Shown here piece by piece: positions 1 to 50,682 of a stretch of DNA of 64,000 nucleotides. Below the pieces are notes generated by a model that had not been told where the DNA came from, searched no databases, and saw only the letters and a program-made list of their open reading frames with translations. The DNA comes from Owenia fusiformis (Eukaryota; Annelida; Polychaeta; Sabellida; Oweniidae): positions 32,121,375 to 32,185,374 of the forward strand of contig CAIIXF020000005.1 in the NCBI GenBank assembly GCA_903813345.2. The letters run 5' to 3'. The translations under genes and the position numbers were made by a program. Positions within the stretch are counted from its first letter, which is position 1. The number at the start of each line of letters is the position of its first letter.

Positions 1-170
1 TCTATTCATGAAATTGTCGGCTCTCTAGCAAAAACACGTAGCAGCCACTTGCGTACCGACAATTGTCGGTTCTCTATCTGGCACTACTAGGTGACGATAG
101 AGTGCCGACAATTGTCGGTACCCCAGCAAATACCCCTGGACAGTCTCCAGTACCGACAATTGTCGGTCCT
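1..170. repeat. Tandem array of about 49 bp units centred on ACCGACAATTGTCGGT palindromes
   Basis: AATTGTCGG recurs at 12, 61, 110 and 158. Three of the four carry a 14-16 bp perfect palindrome (55-70, 105-118, 152-167). The array is cut by the window edge. A small open frame crosses it and is not a gene. Confidence 0.75.
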
Positions 171-1411
171 GGAGCCACTCTGTTATTTATTTTAGAATTG
201 ATATTGAGCTTGAACCACAAATTTCTTGCTTTTTGGGCCAAAACCCGGCTCATGGACATGACCTCATATCTTTTTATAGATCGCCTAGAAATGTTAAAAA
301 TGAAACAAATGAAAATGCAAATATCAATATGCAGTGAAAATGATTGGATAATCTCACTAGATGTCACTGATTGAGCCTACTGTTCAATGATGTTTGAGAC
401 TCTAATGAATCTGAAGTTATCAGTTTAAGATATGTCTTCTTCCTTATTTAAGAAATAAAGACCGAAGAGCAGGTGCAATCGCACCCCCTTGGCTATGCTT
501 AATGCATTGGCACTCCAATTCTGCCTTTAGTTGGTACTGGTGAATCAGTATGAACTATATTGCCACTTGTACTTCATATACTTGACAGCTGATTCAAATA
601 TAGAGAAAAAATGTTTTTTGTAAATATAGAATATATGACTTATCTGTATTACTTCTAATTTTCTGATTCTGAATCGAGTTGTTTGCTGATTTTTACCTCC
701 TATTCATTTGAAAAGCTTTTGTGGAAGTGATGGAGAATTGAATGTAATGAATCAATTATTATATGACTTCAGCTTGAATTGAATTGGGAGGGAGGGGGGG
801 GTTTCTGATAATTTCTGAAAGTTTGTGGTATGTTTTAGTCTTGAGTTTTTATTTCACTGACCTATCCAAGGAGCCCCCTTAGGTGGCTAAAATTAAAAGG
901 GATTTAAATTGGCTATTGTTGAAAAAGGGTCTATATTTTGAAAAGAGCAAACGTGCAAAAATACCAAAGAATCTGTTAAGTCAAAGTTCACCTATAGATA
1001 TTTTTGCAAAGGCTAATTTTTGGCTTTGGCAGAATTTAAGCAAATTTGGAAGAATTTATGCAAAGGCAAAATTTCAAATTCTAACAAATCAGCAGGAATT
1101 AATCTAATATAATGAAAATGTTTAAGATTTTCACCAAATTCATTGGAAGTTGGCTTGAAAAAAAATTGAGGAAATTATTACAACCACCTTAGTAACTCCT
1201 GGCTATACCTGTGCCAATAATATTATGTGATAATGAGATACCATTGATAAGGCAAGAGATACCATTCATTAGACAATGGATGCAGCATGATACAATGTGT
1301 CAAAGTCAAGCATAGCACACAAATCTCTCTTTAAAAAAAGCAAAAAAATGTTAGAAAGTGTAGCAAAATGAATGGAAAAAGTCAATAAAAGATATATATA
1401 TATATACATGT
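171..1411. other. AT-rich non-coding sequence
   Basis: No gene or exon recognised. A short (TA)n microsatellite lies near 1392-1406. A lysine-rich 74-codon frame at 883-1107 looks random. Confidence 0.5.
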
Positions 1412-1581
1412 AATAAAACCTATGACTATTGAACATTTTTTTCTAAGGAAAAAAGTCAGTGTTGGTAGGTGTTCACTATAGAGGCTAATTTGTATAGAAG
1501 TCAGTAGAGTATGTGCAGAGAGTGTCTCACATTAGACAGAATATGTTCATTAGACAGGTGTTCACTGAGTCAGGTTTTACT
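1412..1581. mobile_element. Small TIR element of the AGTAAAACCTG family, inverted relative to 6304-6479
   Basis: Ends in aataaaacctatga and caggttttact. Its interior (ggtgttcactatagagg, gtcagtagagtatgtgc) matches the reverse complement of the copy at 6304-6479. Confidence 0.65.
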
Positions 1582-3535
1582 GTGTATTTAAAACAGTTTG
1601 GAGATCCCTCTAAATGATGTGAGATTTTAGTAAAAAAAGAGAAATTGTCTGCCTATTGTCTGCTGCAAATTAAACTCTTGTGATATCAAAAAGTCATTAT
1701 ATTAATCACTGGTATATCTTGCTTTTGTCAGTTCAACACTATAGTATTTGGCAGTACATGAAGGTTAAGCCAGTCATATGAAATGTAAAAAACATGCTAC
1801 ATGTTACAATCTGAACTTATCTCAATAAATGACGTCTTTGAAATTGCTTTATCTTTTGAACTGTTTCAAGATCACCCTAATATAGCAGTTAAAGTCCTGT
1901 TCCTGCCTTTCTAAACATGTGTTTCACATGTGTTTTTTGTTTTTAATTATCCCACCAAAGACGTTTCAAGATTGAAAAGTCTTCTGTCCATTAAGTCAAC
2001 AGTAAGACAGGATGAAGTCGTTTTGACCTGACAATCCCTTTTTATCATCCACATGTTCAAATGGCTATTAGGTTCAAAAGACTTACACATGAATTTTGCT
2101 CTAAAGTAGTTTACAAATTGTCACAAAATATCACTGTTTAGGTAATAACTCAAACACTGTTTGTCAGATCTCAGGTTCATATTCCAGATAGTTAAAGAAG
2201 CCAGTCAGTTAGTCAGGAGTTTTCATCTTGAAATAAAGTTTCACTTTGAATTTTTATTCTGAATGAATATGAAATATAATACATATGGCGGATAATTCCT
2301 GTTAAGTACCAATGCCTACCTATACATCGTTGATTCAATCCCTAAATCAACACCAAATGTTTTTTTCCAGTTCAGCTAAATAACGATTTTGTCATAAAAT
2401 CAACAAATTAATACCTTAATACGAGAGTCAGAATCTGACAGTTGGTCTATAGATACATTAACATGAACCACACCTCCCAATTTAGTAAAAATTATCAAGC
2501 AGTACCATAATTTCTCTTACTTACAGACATATTTTACTTGAATTCTTTTGAAACATCATGTTACTAATCATTTCTAGATTTTCTCAGATGAGAATAAGGC
2601 CTATTTAACAAAATGTCCAAAGGACTTGGTTCATATTATATGTACTTTAATTTAAAAAAAAGTTTTATTTCAAGCGGAATTATTTTGATTTCAAGAATGT
2701 TCAGCATGACACTCACTTCTGGATCTACTTTTTCCCTCATTGCAACACAAGAAAAAGCTTGAAAATATTTTATTTTCATTTAAGAGCCCATGGTCTTAAG
2801 ATACTAAAAATTGGCTATAACCTTGATCCATTTATCAGTTTTGGTTAATAGCTTATATATGTAGTATCTTGTCGTGCAACTATCGGTATACTTTGGTTAG
2901 TGTTAATATTTCTTTGGGTGCTTTGACCTACCATAATTCTTTTCAGTGCACTGAATAGATTTTTCAAACTATTGAATAAATCTAGGGTTGGGACGACTTT
3001 AAAAAAGAGATTATAAATTATAAACATTTCATGTTCACTATGAAGAACAAAGCGTCAATATCTCGAATCTCTGTATGGTGGCATTGCAATGAAAATGTTT
3101 AGAACTCTGTATGTAAGAATTGATTGAAATGATTTCATGATAACTACTTCAAGGTACAAAGTTCAAAAGATATAGAAATGGAGGTTATAAATGTATTAAT
3201 TCAAGTTTTACTCACTTTCCTCAAGTGCTGTGCTACCATTCAGAAATATAACATTACTTCATACATTTTACTGTTCAGCAAAATTATAATTAAAAGAACA
3301 ACCATCATTAACATTAGTGCATCAAAGTTAATGAAAACCAAAGTCAAATTGAATGTCTTTTTATTACCATATTCTTGTTATGAAACGCATGTGTACATAC
3401 ATATCTTTTAAATTCTCCCGAGGAATGCCCTTTTTACAAAAAAAGATAATCCTTCAGATTTGATAGAGAAAAGGTGTTTCTCCCATGCTAGCGTACTCTA
3501 AGAAGATATTTCATACAATTGTGACTCAATATCGT
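1582..3535. other. AT-rich non-coding sequence, nothing recognised
   Basis: Both strands were scanned for splice-flanked conserved peptides; none seen. Short frames here are typical chance frames. Confidence 0.45.
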
Positions 3536-3876
3536 CATAAACATGCATGTTTACCATAAACATGTATGTTCGTCATAAACATGCATGTTCGTCATAAACA
3601 TGCATGTTCGTCATAAACATGCATGTTCGTCATAAACATGCATGTTTGTCATAAACATGAATGTTCGCCATAAACATGTATGTTCGTCATAAACATGTAT
3701 GTTCGTCATAAACATGCATGTTCGGCATAAACATGCATGTTCGTCATAAACATGCATGTTCACCATAAACATGCATGTTTACCATAAACATGTATGTTCG
3801 TCATAAACATGCATGTTCGTCATAAACATGCATGTTCGTCATAAACATGCATGTTCATCATAAACATGCATGTTTG
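3536..3876. repeat. 19 bp satellite, 18 units, built on AACATGCATGTT
   Basis: Unit is cataaacatgcatgttcgt with about 18 copies. Most units hold the 12 bp perfect palindrome AACATGCATGTT; variants have t or a at the central c. There are no unique spacers, so it is not a CRISPR-like array. Confidence 0.93.
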
Positions 3877-4985
3877 TGAAGGCAATTCTGAATGTGTCAT
3901 ATTGATAATATACAAAATATCAATAGTAAGTTTACCAAATACCCCTCAAGGGTTGACCCTTTTTAGGGTTCTTGTATTGATTTCATGTTTCTTATTCTCC
4001 TGCCGCCTACGGGTCTTAGCACCAAATGTGTCACTTCTATCCTCCACCACTTTTTACAATTGTCTCTCCCGTTTCTACTTTCTATTCATGTCAAAGAGAC
4101 CAGATTGTAAATTGGTCACGTGACTAAATCTCACACATTATGTGTAACATTGTGCCACATGTTAACTAATGCCAGCTTTGCTTCATCCTATTCTTTTACA
4201 TGATGTGAGTTTGAGATGTGATGAGTTTGAAATTTGTTATACACTTACATGTGGGTATTTCAAAGAAAAAAAAACTAAGGCATTCACACCTTGCTCAAAA
4301 CCAGGATATAACATGGCTAGGCATAGCACTTTTCATAAATGTGTTTTGAACTTGCACCTAACTAGCACTTTAAGCAAGAGCAACTTTGTGAATCAAATCA
4401 ATTCACTCTTTCCAGTAGTTAGATTTAAAAGAGAGTTTCATCTGCTTAAACTCTGACTCTCAGAGTAGAATCAATGTAGAGTGTGCTAGTATTTATTTAA
4501 TACAAGTAATGATAGTGTTTCTCTATAGGATTGCTGCTAAAACTACTTGTTTAGGTGGTTGATAAACTCCAGCCATTCTGTATATCCGCTAAAGCTGATG
4601 TTTGAACTGTGAAGTATTTGGTCTCACCTCTCAGTTATCCAGTACAGGTATCTGGGGTTGGCTTGATTACCTCAAACAGTCATACACCAGGGGGTTTGCT
4701 AAATATTACAACTTTTTGACCAGCATGGCAAGCTTTATATAGCACACATTGCATTACATCAGTTTAGTTAAGTTAGGTTCAAGTGAAGCAAAATATAATT
4801 GATTTCGGCAGATACTTAAGTGCAGTTGCTTTATCTTGTGTAATAATATTACTGTGTGTTTTATACTCAAGTAGAATCGTATTTACATGGCATCTGAGCA
4901 TTGAGCAATGGTGTTTGGTTGTACTTGAAAACCAATGTCAAAAATACTATATTGGTTTGAGGGTAGGAATATTAAACAAATACAG
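3877..4985. other. Non-coding sequence with open but unconvincing frames
   Basis: Frames at 3851-4123, 4169-4456 and 4783-5103 show no domain or family resemblance. The stretch cacttacatgtgggtatttca near 4242 resembles cactcacctgcgggtatttc in the duplicated block near 29388, so part of this is a diverged repeat. Confidence 0.4.
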
Positions 4986-5068
4986 GATGACCATGAGGTG
5001 GATATATCAGACTATTCGAGGAAAAAAATCGAGGATGGGTATTCTGGCATATCCACCTCATGGTCATC
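4986..5068. repeat. Hairpin with 26 bp arms
   Basis: Arm 4986-5011 (gatgaccatgaggtggatat...) is complementary to 5043-5068 with two mismatches; loop about 31 bases. An outer inverted pair (tattatgcacctc at about 5085 and gaggtgcataata at about 6023) suggests it belongs to a larger, decayed foldback element covering 5.0-6.05 kb. Confidence 0.6.
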
Positions 5069-5244
5069 TAGTCAGTATTTATTTTATTATGCACCTCCTT
5101 TGAGAAACACTTTATTTTAAAGAAAGGGTCTACTAAAACAGAAGACAAGCCTATACTCCATAAGACCTTCCTGTCCGACAGTCAAAAAATCAATTTTTAG
5201 AAAAAGTTTAATGCCTCAATTGAATTATTTGGTCTACTTACTCA

Positions 5245-5404
5245 CAGGGGCGGATCCAGGATTTTGTGTTTGGGGGGGGGGGGCGTGTGATAATAACTGT
5301 GAGCGATGAGTCAAATTTTGTAAAAAGCAATGAGGCAAAACACGAATTTTCTGACTTTTTAGGGGGGCATGCGCCCCCCACGCCCCCGTCTACATCCGCT
5401 GGTG
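5245..5404. mobile_element. hAT-like MITE with CAGGGGCGGATCCAG end
   Basis: Left end caggggcggatccagg, right end tacatccgctggtg, G- and C-rich subterminal runs, about 160 bp. The form resembles widespread hAT-derived MITEs. Flanking duplication is too decayed to call. Confidence 0.55.
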
Positions 5405-6303
5405 ACTAATATGTACTTACCTTATATTTTGAAGTCAAATGTGCGTCCATTCCATAGTCAGTAATAGACAAATCTAGTGATACTCGAATTGGATCCAAAT
5501 GCTGTAAGAAACTCAGTCATTTTCTTCAGAAAATCTTCTCTTGCCCTCTGTCTGAATGACGTCAGAGTTCATAGAGGTTCAAACTCTTGACAAAATTCAT
5601 GGAATCTCCTCCCATTTCGGGGAAACCATTCTGTTCTAAATGATGTCATTTTCTTAGAATCTCTTCCATGTTGAAATTTAAGACAAATGCAAGGGAGAAA
5701 TGATTTGAGTGATATGAGAAAAGGGGATTTTTATTCAATGGGTTGTGATGAACTGACAAAAGGTAGGTGGCGCTAGATAAGGCATCGGCTAAACTTATTA
5801 TATATGGAGGGAAAACTTAAGAATAAAGCCAAATGAGAGAATAAATGGACTTTTTGATCGTCAGACACCAAGGTTTTTAGTATTTTTTTCGAGGATAGGT
5901 ATTCTGGCATTTGGGATAGTTGGAGATCTCGTTGCTTCAATACTGGATAGAACGAGATCTTGCAGCCACGTATGGCAATAGACCCTGCAGCTCTTAACCA
6001 ATCAGATTTGAGTATTTTAATGAGGTGCATAATAAAAGAATATATATAGTCCTGCATTTAGTCTCTCGACCATGGGCCTTTTCTCCACTCCCCTGTCATA
6101 GATATATAAGGTTTGTAAGCGTACATATATGGGGAGCTAGTTGCTTATCATACCAAATGAGTTAGTGAAATATATGTACAAAAGCTGAACTTTCTCATTA
6201 AACTACCAATAAGTAAATCAGTTATTTGTATATATGCAAGTGTGTGGAGGGGAGTGGTATCATTGAATTATTTGTGTTCATAAATGAGAATATACTAGTA
6301 AAG

Positions 6304-6479
6304 AGTAAAACCTGTCTTAGTGAACACCTCTCTCTCTCATGAACACATGTCTCTAGTGGACGCTGTTCCTCCGCACATACTCTACTGACTTCGGTATAAA
6401 TTACCCTCTCTGTAGTGAACACCTACCAAGACTGAATGTTTTTCTTGCCAAAAAATGTTCAATACACACAGGTTTTACT
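6304..6479. mobile_element. Small TIR element of the AGTAAAACCTG family
   Basis: Terminal agtaaaacctgt is repeated inverted as acaggttttact. Contains gtgaacacc motifs shared with other copies at 1412-1581, 7586-7754, 39896-40040 and 51330-51500. No coding capacity. Confidence 0.7.
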
Positions 6480-6720
6480 CTGTTAGCATTCTACAATATA
6501 CACTTATTCATTGACTAATTAAATAGTTTTGATGATAGTTTTATCTTGATTTATGATATCCCATCATGTTGATCAATAGGAACTTCAAGTGTCCATAATC
6601 CCACTCTTGAAATATATGCACCTTTCCTGTATCTAAATAAATATACATGATGTACTTCCTATTTCTGTATATTGACCATTCATAGATGGTAAAACTGTCA
6701 AGTCATTGTGAAGATGAAGA

Positions 6721-7320
6721 CTTCAATCTCTTGACCCATTGACTTAATTTTTAATGAACCTGTGTAAGTGGAACACCTCAATTCACCTTTTTCTTCACAT
6801 ACTGCCTTCCCTCAGTCCAAGATGGTCTGAGTATCAGAATGGTGTCAAGTAGAACACCTCTTATGTTGAACACTTCAATCTCTTGACCCATTGACTTAAT
6901 GTTAAATGAACCTGTGTAAGTAGAACACCTCACTTCATTTTCTTCACATACTGCCTTCCCTCAGTCCAAGATGGTATGGTGTCAAGTAGAACACCTCTTA
7001 GGTTGAACACTTCAATCTCTTGACCCATTGACTTAATGTTAAATGAACCTGTGTAAGTGGAAAACCTCACTTCATTTTCTTCACATACTGCCTTCCTTCA
7101 GTCCAAGATGGTCTGAGTATCAGAATGGTGTCAAGTAGAACACCTCTTAGGTTGAACACTTCAATCTCTTGACCCATTGACTTAATGTTAAATGAACCTG
7201 TGTAAGTGGAACACCTCACTTCATTTTCTTCACATACTGCCTTCCCTCAGTCCAAGATGGTCTGAGTATCAGAATGGTGTCAAGTAGAACACCTCCTAAG
7301 TTGAACACTTCATTCCCTGA
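6721..7320. repeat. Tandem array of about 150 bp, four copies
   Basis: Units start at 6721, 6873, 7010 and 7159 (cttcaatctcttgaccc) with a fifth partial unit at 7308. The third interval is shorter through loss of about 11 bases. Units contain gtaagtggaacacctc and caagtagaacacctc, so the array looks like an amplified interior of the AGTAAAACCTG element family. Confidence 0.85.
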
Positions 7321-7325
7321 CCTAT

Positions 7326-7491
7326 CAGGGGTTTCACTAGAATTTCTCACAACAGGCTAAATAAATGAAAACAACAGGCAAAATTAATGGAAATCATAAA
7401 TTTAACATTGAAAAGTCCCTTTAAACAACAGGCAATTTTGTGAAAACAACTGGTGAAAATCGCCTGTTGCCTGCTGCTTATGAAACCCCTG
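7326..7491. mobile_element. hAT-like MITE with 5 bp target duplication CCTAT
   Basis: Ends caggggtttca / tgaaacccctg, flanked by CCTAT at 7321-7325 and 7492-7496. The flanks rejoin to gacctattgacta, matching the tandem unit sequence gacccattgactta, so the neighbouring array supplies the empty site. Confidence 0.8.
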
Positions 7492-7585
7492 CCTATTGAC
7501 TAAATGTTCAATGAATATGTGTAAGTAGAACATCATTCACTATCATTCATGCAGGCCACCAGTTTTCCTTGAGTCTATCTATATA

Positions 7586-7754
7586 TACAGTTAAACCTGT
7601 CTCATCCGAATACAGCTGGTACCTGCCAAAAGTGTTCATATTAACAGATGTTCACATTTTTAACATAAAAGTCTCTGGCAAATTAAACAAAGAAGCCTTC
7701 ACATTGGGCTATGTTAAAATTAGAGAGGTGTTTGGATATAGAGATTCAACTGTA
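7586..7754. mobile_element. TACAGTTAAACCTGT TIR element
   Basis: Left end tacagttaaacctgtctc, right end gagattcaactgta, interior with gtgttcatattaacag and aggtgtttgg. Same family type as 39896-40040. Confidence 0.6.
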
Positions 7755-9795
7755 ATATTTGTCTCTAACTGGTCTCATTTAATCCCAGTATTACCTGGAA
7801 TTAATTCACCTTTTGAAGACACCACGCCGAAGTCATTTCTATTATAGCTTTTAACTCATGATTGAAGAATGCTTATAATTTTAATGATGCTAGAATTGGT
7901 GGGTAGTATTTTTAGTGTAATATTGTTTACTGAGTGCCTTGTTTCTTAAAGTGTCTTATTTTCCATAAATCATTCTTCAATATGATTTATGTATAAGTTA
8001 AGGATAAAGATATCATACTAAAAGTTGTTTTAGCATATTTGGATTATCCTAAGGCTTATATATGTATATCCTGCCCTTGGGTGGATTAATATTTCCCTTG
8101 GAATAATCCCATATTCTGAATCTTATACATGTTGGTAATTTCTATACATCCTCATCGGTACAATATGTACTCACTATACAGAAGACCTATTTCCAGTATA
8201 TCATTGTGATTCTATAGCTTGATATTAATGACTTTTGCTATGGTAGCTTCAGTTTCATAGAGTCAATGCCCTTTAATATAACAACTGACATTTGAAGAGG
8301 CAGAACTTCATATTATAAACCTTTATTAACAATGCAATTATTTGAAAGTGTCACCATAAATGGACTTCGGCATGAGCCCACTTTTTCCTCAAAAACAATT
8401 ATCATCTCAATTTCATAAAACTGATTTTTCAGAGATCAGGTTGTCTTTTTTCCTGAAATAAGCGGCCACTATTTGTTTTGTGGTTATCAGTAATATCTAG
8501 TTATCTCAAATTGCGTCAAGTCATAGAATTAATATACATGATTGGCGAATTTTTCATTCATTTGATGATGTCATTTGACAATGTTTTTGCTATTATGCCA
8601 TGTGATAATGAATTAACCAATCAGAAACGTTGTAACATAATAATTTAAACATCATCTCTTTGATGCATATACATACTGGATCTATCTTGCCACTGTACAC
8701 AGCCTATAGACATTTCTAACCCCATTGTTAAATTGATTTTAAGACAATTAGCTAATGGGCTGTTTTCATTTATCTATGTACTAGACTGTTCAAAGTGTTA
8801 CTCTGGGAGTCTAGCTACCTCCTTGCTCTCTGAATTGTAGCAGTAGAAATCAGCACTTCTTGTAGACTTCATTCAAGGAATGCCTTTATCTATATCTCAC
8901 CAGATAGCAGACCTTCCTAAGTATCTCACCAAGCACATCTCTCAAAGGCAAACTTACATTATGTAGGTATCATACTCTATATGATAATATCAGTCTTTCA
9001 GGGAATTCAAGTTTCAAGATAAGCATTTATAAAGGTGGTATTCTTTCACTCCACAATATTACATCATGGTTCTGTTTGAACTGTTTAAACATGAGTGATA
9101 GAGCAAAACTTTATTTTAGGAGAAATCCACATGTTTCAATGTTGTACATGAATATCTAAAAATGTACTTGTTTGAATTAAATGAATTAGTCTTAAATCTG
9201 TCACATATGTTAACTGTTAAATCTAAATCTGTTTTTATGGTCTCACTTTTGATGTGATACCAAAGATGCGTTTTGAGATGGTAAGAGAACACACTTGTTA
9301 GTCAATTGAAAATATTGCTTTAATAATTCACAGCCTCCAACTAATGATAGATGCTACCTTTAATATTCCTGTCTAGTTAATCCATCAAACGTCCACATAG
9401 CCTGGTATGTTATATTCTTCATAAAGACATGTGTTAATATAAAAGATTGTTACCAATTATGAATTCCAATTATCAAGTAGAACACCTGTATAATTAGAAC
9501 ACTGTAAATTAAGAGTCTCATGAGCTCCTGGATCAATGTTTGAGTCTCTCTTAATTTAAATAAAACACCTTCCAAATTGTACATTTTGAGTAGCATATCA
9601 ATTTATTTAACTTATTTCACAGATTTTACTGTACTATATGTGATTCCTATATCCCATCATGTGTAATATGATACTATGATGAAAGGCAAACAAAAAATTA
9701 AATGCATAAATATATCATGATTTCAGCAGGTTGTATTAAGTGTGAGGATGTCATGTTATACATGTACAATTATTTTTCTGTTTTTTTTCTTTCAG
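7755..9795. other. AT-rich non-coding sequence before the kinase exon
   Basis: A decayed AGTAAAACCTG-family fragment (aagtagaacacctgta to acagattttactgta) lies at about 9476-9638. Otherwise nothing is recognised. Any promoter or non-coding first exon for the kinase cannot be pinpointed. Confidence 0.4.
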
Positions 9796-9902
9796 TATGG
9801 TGCCGATCAGAGAATGCAAGTTATACAATGACAGTGGTGTTCTCAACACAAGTTTCGACTTGGTAACCATAGCAACCTGAGTGACTGCTAAAGCAACGAG
9901 CG
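9796..9902 (+). other. 5' UTR part of the first coding exon of the PCTAIRE kinase, with a 27-codon uORF
   Basis: A T-rich tract ending in ttctttcag at 9795 is a strong splice acceptor, so this leader is probably joined to at least one non-coding exon further upstream (not identified here). An upstream ATG at 9797 opens 27 codons ending at TGA 9878-9880, 22 bases before the main ATG. It is out of frame with the kinase and could reduce its translation. No peptide similarity recognised. Confidence 0.6.
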
Positions 9903-48566
<38,664 letters not shown>

Positions 48567-48850
48567 AGTTTGCGATTGAATTAATGTGACCATACAAAGT
48601 GGATCCCGAAATCCTCGCCATTTGTCACTTTTGGTGCTCACTACATTACGTGTCACATGTGCAACAAGAATGCTATTAAATGATGCGGTAATAAACATAT
48701 GGCCATATATCCAGTTCTACGACCTTGACCTTATGAGGCATGACAGCTGTAAGAATGTTGCGAGACATAGTGGATATAATTCGTATATACCTCTACAGAG
48801 CTCTATCACAATATTCAAAAATAAAAGCATTTAATGTGTTAAGCCTGCCT
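48567..48850 (+). terminator. 3' UTR and polyadenylation signal of the PCTAIRE kinase
   Basis: AATAAA at 48820-48825, about 255 bases after the stop, is the first good polyadenylation signal; another lies at 49009-49014. Small open frames here are not credible genes. Confidence 0.55.
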
Positions 48851-49140
48851 CTTTAGACGATAAGGCGACATGTTAATATGTTTAAACGCATTAACGGTGG
48901 AGAACTGAAAATAATCGCATATGGATATAAAACATAGGATCCAGACCCGAGAAACACAGATAGATAATCTGCTGGGATATAATGTAATAATGAGAGAGAT
49001 GGAGAAAAAATAAAGCTCAAAAATGGATGGACAACTTCTACAACATAGTACTAGTTTATAATGATATGACTAATGTTTAAAAAGGTGCAATTTGTGATCA
49101 TGTGTTTGTAATAGCACGCTTAAAGCAATATGTCAGTGTG

Positions 49141-50682
49141 GTATTGCTGATGCCATGTATGGGGACAAGTGATGTATTGCTGATGCCTTGTATGTAGGAC
49201 CAGTAATGTATTGCTGATGCCATGTATGGGGACAAGTAATGTATTGCTGATGCCATGTATGTGGGACAAGTGATGTATTGCTGATGCCTTGTATGTAGGA
49301 CCAGTAATGTATTGCTGATGCCATGTATGTGGGACCAGTAAGGTATTGCTGATGCCATGTATGTGGGACCAGTAAGGTATTGCCGATGCCATGTATGTGG
49401 GACCAGTAAGGTATTGCTGATGCCATGTATGTGGGACCAGTAATGTATTGCTGATGCCATATATGTGAGACCAGTGATGTATTGCTGATGCCATGTATGG
49501 GGGGCAAGTAATGTATTGCTGATGCCATGTATGTGAGACCAGTAATGTATTGCTGATGCCATGTATGTGAGACCAGTAAGGTATTGCCGATGCCATGTAT
49601 GTGGGACCAGTAAGGTATTGCTGATGCCATGTATGTGGGACCAGTAAGGTATTGCTGATGCCATGTATGTGGGACCAGTAATGTATTGCTGATGCCATGT
49701 ATGTAGGACCAGTAATGTATTGCTGATGCCATGTATGTGGGACCAGTAAGGTATTGCTGATGCCATGTATGTGGGACCAGTAAGGTATTGCTGATGCCAT
49801 GTATGTGGGACCAGTAATGTATTGCTGATGTCATGTATGTGGGACCAGTAATGTATTGCTGATGTCATGTATGGGGACAAGTGATGTATTGCTGATGTCA
49901 TGTATGGGGACAAGTGATGTATTGCTGATGCCATGTATGTGGGACAAGTGATGTATTGCTGATGCCATGTATGTGGGACAAGTGATGTATCGCTGATGCC
50001 ATGTATGTGGGACAAGTGATGTATCGCTGATGCCATGTATGTGGGACCAGTAATGTATTGCTGATGTCATGTATGGGGACAAGTGATGTATTGCTGATGC
50101 CATGTATGTGGGACAAGTGATGTATTGCTGATGCCTTGTATGTGGGACAAGTAATGTATTGCTGATGCAATGTATGTGGGACCAGTAAGGTATTGCTGAT
50201 GCCATGTATGGGGACAAGTGATGTATTGCTGATGCCATGTATGTGGGACCAGTAAGGTATTGCTGATGCCATGTATGTGGGACCAGTAAGGTATTGCCGA
50301 TGCCATGTATGTTGGACCAGTAAGGTGTTGCTGATGCCATGTATGTGGGACCAGTAAGGTATTGCTGATGCCATGTATGTGAGACCAGTGATGTATTGCT
50401 GATGCCATGTATGTTGGACCAGTAATGTATTGCTGATACCATGTATGTAGGACCAGTAATGTATTGCTGATGCCATGTATGTGGGACAAGTGATGTATTG
50501 CTGATGCCTTGTATGTGGGACAAGTGATGTATTGCTGATGCCATGTATGTGGGACAAGTAATGCATTGCTGATGCCATGTATGTGGGACAAGTGATGTAT
50601 TGCTGATGCCATGTATGTGCCATGTATGTGGGACCAGTAAGGTATTACTATTACTATTGCTGATGCCTTGTATGGGGACAAT
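49141..50682. repeat. 34 bp minisatellite, about 45 units
   Basis: Unit gtattgctgatgccatgtat gtgggaccagtaat with 33 bp variants (ggggacaagtgat). Because 34 is not a multiple of 3 and the unit lacks minus-strand stops, all three minus frames are open for 200-320 codons. Lies just beyond the 3' end of the kinase gene. Confidence 0.95.

Noticed and set aside
63-374. Open frames on both strands at the window start
   Set aside because: They run through the palindromic tandem units and show no protein similarity.
3536-3876. CRISPR-like regular array
   Set aside because: There are no unique spacers; the units are head-to-tail 19 bp satellite copies in an animal genome.
48586-48834. 82-codon frame after the kinase stop
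   Set aside because: It lies in the 3' UTR and has no similarity; the real protein ends RRQSMLF.
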